From assembly GCA_037957365.1 (NCBI GenBank), contig JARHVA010000158.1, forward strand, positions 2,293,001 through 2,357,000: a DNA stretch of 64,000 nt, read 5' to 3'. The DNA comes from Torreya grandis (lineage: Eukaryota > Streptophyta > Pinopsida > Cupressales > Taxaceae). The notes below the pieces were generated by a model. It searched no databases and was not told the DNA's origin. It saw nothing but the letters and a program-made list of their open reading frames with translations. Below, piece by piece: positions 12,171-20,864 of this stretch. The first letter of the stretch is position 1; every line of letters starts with the position of its first letter. Made by a program: the position numbers and the translations under genes.

Positions 12171-12861
12171 TCCTTTTTATATTGTCATAAATTCTTCCAT
12201 GATCAATATAATTCTCTCCTAATCAATATTGATACATTATATCAATGTCAATTTGGTCCCTTTTGACTCCTTAACACTATTTGCAACATCTCTTGCATCC
12301 TTAAATCTTTGTTCTAAGGCCACTTAAGTAGCCTTTATTGAAATTATCCTATCTTTTATTACCTAGCATTATTGGCTTATGGACATAGGTTCCCTAATGG
12401 TCCCATATCCTTTTAGAGGTCTACATTCATTTCAGTGTCTATCCCTTATAGATCTTGAAAATGTACCTCATCTTGAGAGTATTGTGTCCCTAAGTAGTGC
12501 ACACATACCAAGCACACCAAATGCTTTGGTTATCCCATCCTAGCCTTTTCCCACTTGAATATCTCTGATAGAGCCCACACATTCTTAGTTTTAGTAATCC
12601 ATTCCTTATTTTCCTTGGGGTATTCTTGTTCAAGATATCCTATATCTTGTTAGTAAAACATTATACTTCATACTTATCCTTGTGTCTTTGATGCACATTT
12701 TATATTTACCCTATCCATTACCATCTCATCTTCAAACCTACCTCTATCTCATTATCCTTCACTAGCTCTCAATTTGAGGGGGAATACATCTTCACATTAA
12801 AACCTAGGGCATTACACCCATCCTAGTTTTTGTCTCATAGTAGGTTATCACAAACTGCTCA
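12171..12861. other. E1 3' non-coding region before polypurine tract
   Basis: I see no gene in this stretch. It lies upstream of the antisense gene and may hold its promoter. Confidence 0.35.
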
Positions 12862-12876
12862 ATAAAAAGGGTCAAA
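12862..12876 (+). other. E1 polypurine tract
   Basis: ATAAAAAGGGTCAAA directly precedes the TGTAGACAC start of the 3' LTR, the place where plus-strand DNA synthesis is primed. The same layout occurs in B (32353-32366) and A (46846-46857). Confidence 0.65.
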
Positions 12877-13438
12877 TGTAGACACTATAAATTTACACCA
12901 TTTTATTATGAATAAATGTTTCTTACCCCTTCCCTACCTTTTTACACTAGTTGATAAAGTTTTACCTTTTACCATCTAACATTATGTAAATAATCTAGTT
13001 AATTACCATTTTACCTAAGTAATTAGTTAACAACCCTAAATCTTGGTAAAATATCCCAATTTTATTAAGGGTAAGTTATTTTAACCTCCCTAACAACCTC
13101 TCCATACATGATCCCTATTAAAAACTAATTTGAACACGTTTTATCCATGATCTTTAGTTTTTAGAACCAAAAACTTAGACTTAGACCAAATCAGTAACAT
13201 TTCCCATGATTGTCATGGATCTTATTAGGATCAATGTTGATTTATAGCTAGTTCAGCCTCAAAGTCAAGGACCCCAATTTTTACACTTTGAAATGCTAAA
13301 AAAATTCCCCTAAAGTAATACAAAAGAATGCCATTCCTCTTTCAATCTATCCACACTCTGCCTAAAGCCAACCATATCCCTGTCAATGAGGTATTTCTTT
13401 GCAACATAGGAAGATTTTGTAGAGGTAAGTTTCATATT

Positions 13439-13443
13439 ACTTC
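13439..13443. repeat. Target-site duplication ACTTC (left)
   Basis: Exact match with 14917-14921. The uninterrupted sequence can be aligned with the E1 5' LTR on both sides. Confidence 0.85.
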
Positions 13444-13775
13444 TATAGACACCTAAATTGTGTCTAACTTTGGTCTTTCCCCCCCTTGGTCCATTCTTAA
13501 CCCATTCCTAACCCATTCAATTACTAATTTAAAATAATACATTTATTTTGAATTAACCCCCCCTCCTTGGACACATCACCCATGACACCTCGCCTAGGAC
13601 ACCTCACCTTGGACCATTTCCCATCCTATGACTCACCCAAGACCTATTCTTACTTCTCTCTAACCACCTAACAAACTCTCGTGCGTATTTAGCCCAACCC
13701 TCGACATTCTCCAACCAACTATGCACCTGGTGGATGTAGAACGGGCTTGTTGGCCCTTTTACGCATTTTGCACCC

Positions 13776-13826
13776 ACCGACATCAGTCAACTGTCGGCCG
13801 ACGCCGGCGGGATCACCGACGTCAGT
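13776..13826. promoter_or_regulatory. ACCGAC/ACGT palindrome cluster 1
   Basis: ACCGACATCAGT (13776-13787) and ACCGACGTCAGT (13815-13826) flank a GC-rich segment containing GCCGAC. ACCGAC and GCCGAC equal the core of the plant DRE/CRT element bound by DREB/CBF factors, and GACGTC is an ACGT-type bZIP core. Binding is inferred from sequence only. Confidence 0.5.
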
Positions 13827-14442
13827 TTTCTTAAACCGGCGTCTAACCTCTTTCTCACCTAATCACAAAAAATTAGAAATTCTAATCAAACTCGGCATCT
13901 CAGGAGCTAATCACGAATCTGGAATCTGGAGTCTTTGACCATCCGCCAATCTGCTAATCTCTCAGCCAAGCCTCTCACTCTCTCCCTTAGGTGCAGCAAT
14001 AGGTATTTTGCATCAGGTTTCTGCAACATCAAGCACAATAGGGACTCAGCATCAGGGTTCTACGTCAACAATAGGTACGACATCAACAGCACTCTTCTGG
14101 CAGGCACAGGTATGTATACTGTCTGTGATTTCATTGTCTTTGAAATTATAGCTTTCAAGTAATATCTCCCCCCATCAACACTTCTATGACCCTAGACCAG
14201 ACCAGAGTCAAATCTCATCTCCCTATTGCCTCTGTCCTCTGTCGGACCATATACTCTACCCATTCAACCAGACTCTCAGACCCAGATCTTAGACCATTCA
14301 ACCAAGCCCAAAACAAGACTCTTTTAGACCATTTAGCCAAGTCCAAACTCTGTCTCAGACCCATCCACAGACTATTCTGCACAACCAGACCCTGTCCATA
14401 GACCACAAAATCGACCAGACCCCATTCAAGCCTATTGCCCCG

Positions 14443-14552
14443 ACCGATGCCGGTCGCTTCCCCCACCGACGTCGGTAGACTAACCGACGTTGGCACCTTG
14501 ACAAACCAATGCCAATAGGACCACCGACGTCGGTGACTGTGACCAGGCCGAC
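14443..14552. promoter_or_regulatory. ACCGACGTCGGT palindrome cluster 2
   Basis: Two perfect 12-bp palindromes ACCGACGTCGGT lie at 14465-14476 and 14523-14534. Variants are ACCGATGCCGGT (14443-14454), ACCGACGTTGGC (14483-14494) and ACCAATGCCAAT (14505-14516), the last readable as a deaminated copy. GCCGAC occurs at 14547-14552. Each full palindrome presents a DRE-like core on both strands around a GACGTC core. The cluster ends just upstream of a splice-donor-like site. Confidence 0.6.
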
Positions 14553-14564
14553 AACATCTTTCAG

Positions 14565-14764
14565 GTAAGCCTTTTGCTTCCCTTTTGCTTTTCAGTCTTT
14601 TATCATTACTTTAACATTCTGCTATTTATCAGACTTTTTTTCTATTGACTAGTGGGTTGAACTCCCTTAAGGAAGTTTTCATGCTTCTAGGATCAAGCTT
14701 TCACTTGGCAACCCACCATCTCCTTATCTAACACCTCCTTTGTCCAAGTCTCTTTTCTTTGCAG
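14565..14764 (+). other. Possible intron within the solo LTR
   Basis: TTTCAG/GTAAGC at 14565 is a good donor. A pyrimidine-rich run ending TTTTCTTTGCAG at 14764 is a good acceptor, giving a 200-bp AT-rich candidate intron. It would lie in the 5' untranslated part of an LTR-driven transcript. No transcript evidence is available here. Confidence 0.45.
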
Positions 14765-14916
14765 GTGTCATTCCTCCACAGCCAAAGAGGAGTACTCATA
14801 GCGTCTGGATTACGGTGCGTAGACTATATCTAGGTACACATACAAGCCTTGACCATTCTTTCTTTAGTTTCTTAATTCTTCTCTTGAATATAGAAAGCAA
14901 AATTTGAATAGAAACA

Positions 14917-14921
14917 ACTTC
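14917..14921. repeat. Target-site duplication ACTTC (right)
   Basis: Right partner of 13439-13443. E1 LTR sequence resumes immediately after it. Confidence 0.85.
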
Positions 14922-17189
14922 ATTGTTCATTTATGTTCTATTTAATATTGTAAGTTTTTTTACATAAACTATTGACTAGTCTAGAAACCTTTTAAAATTA
15001 GTTAAATCCCTTCTTAGGCTCCATCTTAAGTTTTTTTATCACCCACTATAAAGATTGACCATGATTATTTATAGATCAACATTGATTACCTAATCGATAC
15101 TAATTATGAGATAATCAACATCGATCCCTGTGTTGTCATTTATGTCTACAACTCGAGATTAGATTAGCAATCTTAAATGTTTCTAATTTACTATTTCTAA
15201 GTCCTAAAATCATGCATTATTATTTGTAGATGATCTTTCCTGGTGTTATATATGATGTGGTTTCAATTTATGACTTACCCATAGTTTTTCATTCCTTATT
15301 CACTGATCAAAGTGATATCTCTTTTGAGTTATGACTTTATGTAAGTATCTTTTACTCAACTCTAGAATCCATCACCAAGCAATTAGAAGAAATAAAAGAA
15401 CAAGAGGACTTAGCCGTAACATATTGGAATGAAAATTTTGATAATATTGATGTAGTAGATTGATTTTTTTAATTTTAATTTCATAATCTTATTACATGCT
15501 TTATTGTAATTTATCTCATTATATTATCTTATTAATTGCATAAAAAGTGGATTGACATCCCTCAAAGTGTACCACTTCCTAGAACTGATCTTGTATCAAG
15601 GAGTCCACCCATCTATCTTAATAATCCAATCTTGTCTAAGTTGTCTTTATTGTTCAAGTAGTCCTTCCTAGATAAAAAGGGGCTCTCACCTCACTGGATA
15701 AATGGTGTGCATCCCACATCATAGGTATTCCTCATTAAAAACTATATGATTTCTATTTTTAGTAAGTTAAAAATATTAATAAAATGGACTAAAAAAATAC
15801 TAAAACACCTACATATCAATGAAATTGTCTGTGTGTGAAAAATTTGAGAGTTATAAAATAGTTAAAATCAAGATCCTTAAAGTGATTAAAACTATTGATT
15901 GAAAATTTAACCACTTGTATTACAGGTTTAGCACATTTTTTATCTGGTCTCACAAATAACCAAGGAAAATTTCATTCACATTTATGAATTGGTACTTAAG
16001 AAAGAACAAACCAATATTTCTTTGGTGCTATTAAGATCATTTTTATATTGTGTTTTTTGCTTAAATAGTTGTGTTCTTTGTTATCTATTATTGATTGTCT
16101 TGTTGTCTCTCAAAATTTTAATTTATGTATACTCTTCTCTTATCCATTTATGAGGTCCTAAGAATCAAAATTCAAGTACATATTTCCCTTTTTTCCTTCT
16201 TTTTTGGCTTATGAGTAGGATTTCATCACCTCCTTGCAAGTTTTCTAGGGGTGCATTAACTTGGGGTTTCATTTCCTATTATTGTGCCAACCCCACTTAT
16301 CAAGTGGGTTATATAAATTGGGTGTACCTTTTGGTTAGACAATGGATGAGAAATTAGCTTGACAAGTTAGAAAGATACCCAAAGCTTACATAATTTAGAC
16401 ATCACACTCTATTGAGCAATTGATGGATGGAGTGGTTGTGAAAGGGACAAGACCTTTTCGTAACAAGCTAGATGGTATTGCATCCACTTGATATATTATT
16501 CTAAATCACCCACGTACCTCAAGTTATAACAAGACCATTTAGTTTTTCTAAATGAAAATTTAGACTAAAAACCTATTTGGTATGGAATTATCATTGATGT
16601 AGCGATGCAAAGGTTAACAGATCCTAAATATTTCTTTTTATGTATAATATTTTGAGATAAGGGGAGTGTAAAAACCCTATCTAAAACCTACAATAATTAA
16701 CTAATTTTAAATAATATTAAATTTTACCTTCTCAAAATCAAGTATATTGAAAGGATAATTGATTTTCCCTTAAATATGTGACAGTTTCTAGTGTAAGGTG
16801 AGATTGCTTGAGTCCTTCTTTAGTCAAACATTGTCACATTATACTTACACTAAAATGCATTACTCTATTCATGTCTTTAGTCAAACTTTTTTCCCTTCTT
16901 CCTTGTTCAAAATTCATACATTTCTTACCCTTGTCTTGTGTGAAGTTGTAACATTACTTTGTCAATGTCTTGGTCAAATCTATGTCCTTATACATCCCAT
17001 ATTGGTCAAATGTGTCCACTTTATACCTTTTTATTATGTGAAATCATATTGTTGTGTTATGAATGTAATTTCACACCACCTTTCTAATTTTCAAGTTTAC
17101 TCCAAGTCAAATATGTTTAAGGCTTGTCATTTCTAAAGAGTTTACTCTTGTCTTCCCAAAATAGGTGTTTATTATCTAATTATATTCCA

Positions 17190-17526
17190 ATGATTGATTA
17201 TAATATGCCTTATTACACTATAAGTGGTATGGCCTATAATACCACTTATGAGGATGATTGGATCCAAAATCAAACTAATATTTTTGCTCAAGATAAATAC
17301 AAGTAGCAATTATGTGAGAATGATTATCCTCTGGATCAAGAGGGTATGAATGTTCATCAATTACAATATGAAGAAGAGACACCTCTTCATGATGCATCCC
17401 AAACTCATTTTTAATGTTAATTATATGTTGATAAAAAAATAATTTCTTGCATTTACTAGAGATGGGAACAAAAGTCCCTCATGATTTCCCTATAGATAAT
17501 ATACGTAGGGAAGAAATAACATAGCT
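17190..17526 (+). pseudogene. gag: Element A gag, N-terminal piece
   Basis: The start of A's gag. ATG at 17190 opens a frame containing SGMAYNTTYEDDW, which parallels SGASYGLSYEDEKFYD at the start of B gag (20865 on). The downstream words ...LEMGTKVPHDFPIDN... correspond to the LGARLPSNFPTEQ segment of B. The frame is interrupted by TAG at 17306 and elsewhere, then cut by the B 5' LTR. The remainder is at 33583-35520. Confidence 0.65.
17522..17526. repeat. Target-site duplication TAGCT (left of B)
   Basis: Matches TAGCC at 33578-33582 in four of five bases; the difference is a C/T change, as expected from deamination. Confidence 0.7.
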
Positions 17527-18304
17527 TGTAGACATCCAATTCCTAACACCATTTGTGTTGAAATTGTCAATCTTACTCGAATTGCACCCAAATGTACATT
17601 TTAGGTCAAAATCTATAAAACATCCTAAATGGTTCAAACTTGTCACTTACAAGTGCCAATTTAGCTCAAAGTATCCCTAAATGGGGAAATGTAATTTACA
17701 GGCCAACTAACTTTGATCAATTCATTTCAAGTCAAAATGATGATTTTGCCTTTTGTGCTCTAGATCACTCATTTCTCCTAATTTGTTGGTACACGCCATG
17801 TAACTTTGTTATTTTTTTTGTAAATATCGTAAATGGGAATACAGTTCCAATTCATCTAATGCCACCTTCTAATTCTTCCCAAGCCAAATTATAACTTAGC
17901 AATATGATTTTTTGACCATTTTGATTAGTTGAGGACCAATTTTCAAATAATTGCACAAATGTTGATTAACCTTGTTTAAGGCTAACTAATCCAAATAAAG
18001 AGCTTAAGTGGATTTTCCATGATAGTTGTTGAATATTTATTTTTGAAAATTGATTCCTATTAACTACATCATCACGTGACATAATTTCTTGGGAATACAT
18101 CGCTAGGCCATAAATGCCACAAATATCAAGATTATGGATTACCCATGCCTAGTTAATGCCTCCCATGCCTCTTCAAGGCCCATTATTCCAAGGTCATGAT
18201 GAAGATAATTATGGATTTAATTCCAAATATTAGGATTATCCATGGCCACACATCTCAATCTTGATATGGATGGTCATGATTGATCCTGACCAATCTCAAA
18301 AATC

Positions 18305-18314
18305 TATAAATAGA
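18305..18314 (+). promoter_or_regulatory. TATA box in B 5' LTR
   Basis: TATAAATAGA, repeated exactly at 33114-33123 in the 3' LTR and at 47624-47633 in the A LTR. It most likely set the transcription start of the element, shortly downstream. Confidence 0.7.
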
Positions 18315-18619
18315 GAGGCTATGAACATCATTTCTAAGCTATTTTGGTGTAAGGTTATTATGCTCAAATATCTTCAAAGCTTGAATATTGAAAAGTTATA
18401 ATGTTAAATTATTTCCACAAGGTTTTTCATTTGATCATAGTTTTTGTTTGAAAGCTTCATCGATAGTTTAGTTTAGTGATTTGAAATTAAGAGCCTAAGT
18501 TTTATGGAGTGTTATTGAGGCATTAGAGGAGCTTACCACTATTGTTGACAAATACAAGGATGCTTGATCAAGGGAGAACATGTTTTTGAGCCACATGGGT
18601 ATGGTGAATCCATGTGGGA

Positions 18620-18626
18620 AGGTAAT
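18620..18626 (+). promoter_or_regulatory. Splice-donor-like site in B 5' LTR
   Basis: AAG/GTAATA about 317 bases after the TATA box; the copy in the 3' LTR (around 33430) keeps it. A weaker match than the E1 site. Confidence 0.3.
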
Positions 18627-18772
18627 ATCATGTTGCTTTATTTCATTTATTTCTTGCTATCCTTTGTAATTCCCATAGGAATGGATAGGCTTGGTTAGTT
18701 ATTTATTTATGCATGTTTCATTATTTATGGACTAATGCTTGACTAACTTTATTTGTAATCCTCTCTACATCT

Positions 18773-18791
18773 TGGCATGCTCGATGGGACT
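18773..18791 (+). other. B primer-binding site
   Basis: TGGCATGCTCGATGGGACT begins three bases after the LTR end. It is near-identical in pattern to the E1 site and similar to the D site. Confidence 0.65.
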
Positions 18792-18918
18792 AGATGCATC
18801 TCACACCTAAAGGAGATCACTTTTCAACTCTAAAATATCCATTTGGACCCTTAAAACTCTTAAAAATTGACTTTATAAATTTATTTTGCCATTTTTGTTT
18901 GCCATGATTTTACATAGT

Positions 18919-19044
18919 AACTAACATTGGCAAGTAATATCGACATTAGTTACCTGCTTAACTAATGTTGATTAACAAAACTAACATTAATTAGATCTTA
19001 AATAGCCAAAGTAATCATCATCAGTTGTAATAACCGATGTTAGT
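18919..19044. repeat. Decayed ACCGACGT-like 12-mer array in B leader
   Basis: Five or six 12-mers on both strands: ACTAACATTGGC near 18920, ATCGACATTAGT near 18940, ACTAATGTTGAT at 18961, ACTAACATTAAT near 18981 and ACCGATGTTAGT at 19033. Each can be derived from ACCGACGTTGGT by C-to-T or G-to-A change. They resemble the intact palindromes of the solo LTR at 13776-14534. Confidence 0.45.
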
Positions 19045-20864
19045 CATTGTGTTTTTTAAAAAACACAGACTCAAGAGTTACTTTTTCAAAGTTCATTATT
19101 CCAAGCTAAAAAAAGCTTCAAAGCTAAAGGACATGCTAATATTTTTCTATAGGAACAAGCTTTTGCTTTGATAAAAATATGTTTAAATCACCTTTTGCAT
19201 ACTTAAAAATCAATTAGGAACTTTTTTTTGGGTGTTTAACAAATAATTTAGATGTTTTGATGATTGTTGTCAAAATTTTCAACTAAGACCAAGGGGTTAA
19301 ATGAACACCACCAAACATTTCATTTGGGTTTAAAATTTAACACACTTGTCAATTCTTGCTTTTAATAGTTTTTTAAATAAAATTTTTGTTTGGAAAAAAG
19401 AGGAATGTTATGTGTATGCTCTTCCATTTATCCGCTATAGGGAACCCTCAAAATAAAAAACACCATTCCTATTGCAAATATCCTAGTCCAAGGCTTAGAA
19501 ATAATGTCATCTAAAGCACTCCAAAAAAACTCATCAAAGTTTGGGTGATCTTTAAAATGACCCTAAAGTCTTTATATTTTATGCTTTCTTTATTTTTATG
19601 CAAACTTGGCTTATGAAGGGGACGTCATTACCTCCCATGAGTTCTTTAGGGAAGCTTTGACTTGAGGTTTCACTTCCCAAAATTGACTTCATTTGACTCC
19701 TTTTGAGTTGCACATGGGATGTGTCTACATTTAGACATTGTACTACACTGAGAGAATAATAGGATATAGTGGTTGTAAAAATGACTAAAACTTTGTACAA
19801 CTATCCAATGCCGTGGTCACCCAATTTTTGTGCTTGTATTTTGCATCATTTGACATGAAATTCATTGTGCAATTGATTCCCCTAGAATGATTGAAACCTT
19901 GCTAATTTAGTAGACCCCACTTTACCATACCTTATTAGTTTAGACCTAAGACGTTTGTTTTTTGTCATTAGCTTACTTGGTCTTAATTTGTGTCTAAAAT
20001 TGCTTGTTAACTTAATGAACTTAACCAAAACACATTATCCTCAATTTTATTGAGCAAGGGAAATGTTACACTATCCAAATGGAAACTTCATCTTTTCCTT
20101 GTTCAAGTTGTTATCAAAAATTTTGTGTCATTTCATCCACTTTGGTGCAGTCATGCTACCCAATTGAGACTAGATCTTTTACCCAATTTTTTTAAATCCT
20201 TCATTTATAATCCACATTCAAAATTGAACCTTTCTAATTTCTAAGGGTTGGTATGTCAAAGTGGGTTTACCATTTGTGCACTAAGCTTGTTTTAACTTGG
20301 GTTCAATTTTCCATTTGGATTGAAGGTCATTAAATCACATTATCATCTTGGTGGACTCAATTCATCTTGCATGTCACTCACGCTTTGGGTCCTAGAAAAT
20401 ATTTTATCCTACTAGAATCATGTGGTGACATTGTGCTGCCTATTTGGTCCTAGCTTTATACTTAGTGATTCATGTATGTTTTTACATCTTGAGTTGCTTA
20501 GTTCATTTTGTATTATTCATAATATAGATAGCTTTCCTCTAAACTTCTCGTGTTAACTTGTCTAAGTTGAAGCTAGCTTTTGTAGTGTGGGTGTATCACA
20601 AAGATCTAGGCTTTGGTGTACTAGTTTTCACCTTGGGTATTTGAGTTACCTTACTCTCTTCTGATCTATATGATTTCAACTTTACCAAAGGTTGAGTAAA
20701 CTTGTGAACCAAATATTCTAAATTGTGCATGGTTTCAAATCACCCTACCTTATAGTCTCATTGGTACCTTGGTTATTTTTTTGAAAGAGAGCCAAAGCAT
20801 ATTTTTATTGGTTTCTAAAAATTGGTCCAAAGTTATTTAATACATAAAACATCTCTTTTTAGAC
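19045..20864 (+). other. B leader, no gene seen
   Basis: Non-coding leader with stops in all frames. It shares many blocks with the A leader (15960-17190), which shows that A and B are sister elements. No further feature was recognised. Confidence 0.5.

Larger units (their letters stand above)
13444..14916 (+). mobile_element. Solo LTR nested in E1 3' LTR
   Basis: A 1473-bp insertion beginning TATAGACACCTAAATTGTG (one step from the usual TGTAGACACC) and ending GAAACA. It is flanked by identical 5-bp direct repeats ACTTC at 13439-13443 and 14917-14921. No internal retrotransposon sequence is present, so it is a solo LTR left by recombination between two LTRs. It is noticeably richer in G+C and CpG than its surroundings, so it is younger or less decayed. 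It carries an array of ACCGACGTCGGT-like palindromes and an intron-like stretch. Orientation is inferred from the TGTAGACACC-type start and the direction of the intron signals. No other copy is in the window. Confidence 0.85.
301..15807 (+). mobile_element. Element E1: decayed Tat-type Ty3/gypsy retrotransposon
   Basis: A complete but decayed LTR retrotransposon of about 15.5 kb, including a 1473-bp solo LTR nested in its 3' LTR. Order: 5' LTR, primer-binding site, leader, gag, disrupted pol, RNase H, aRNH, integrase, AT-rich spacer with a (TA)43 tract, antisense PMD-like gene, polypurine tract, 3' LTR. The second RNase H between RT-RNase H and integrase places it in the Tat group of Ty3/gypsy elements. 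The RT fingers and palm were not found, and gag and pol carry many stops, so it is non-autonomous now. No matching target-site duplication was seen, which suggests an old insertion or altered flanks. Confidence 0.85.
12877..15807 (+). repeat. E1 3' LTR, interrupted by a solo LTR
   Basis: TGTAGACACTATAAATTTAC... to ...CTAAAACA, matching 301-1777. The copy is split at 13443 by the 1473-bp solo LTR and resumes after its target duplication at 14922. Removing the insertion and one ACTTC leaves about 1453 bp. Confidence 0.85.
15808..17526 (+). mobile_element. Element A, 5' fragment (leader and gag start)
   Basis: The left half of element A, cut off on the left by the E1 3' LTR and on the right by insertion of B. 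Its leader matches the leader of B: compare 16190-16300 with 19590-19690 (TTGGCTTATGA..., then CTTG(A/G)GGTTTCA) and 16800-17190 with 20000-20870. No LTR or primer-binding site of A is present on this side, so A is 5'-truncated here or E1 is inserted in it. The rest of A resumes at 33578. Confidence 0.7.
17527..18769 (+). repeat. B 5' LTR
   Basis: TGTAGACATCCAATTCC... to ...CTCTCTACA; aligns along its length with 32367-33577. It contains a TATA box (18305-18314) and a donor-like site at 18622. The differences by eye are mostly transitions plus a few short gaps. Confidence 0.92.

Noticed and set aside
13747..14496. Several open frames on both strands in the GC-richer stretch
   Set aside because: The stretch lies within a solo LTR. 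The frames show no domain and are explained by fewer stop codons at higher G+C.
301..15812. Target-site duplication for E1
   Set aside because: AATCC before and CCTAC after do not match, and shifting the ends by a few bases gives no convincing pair.
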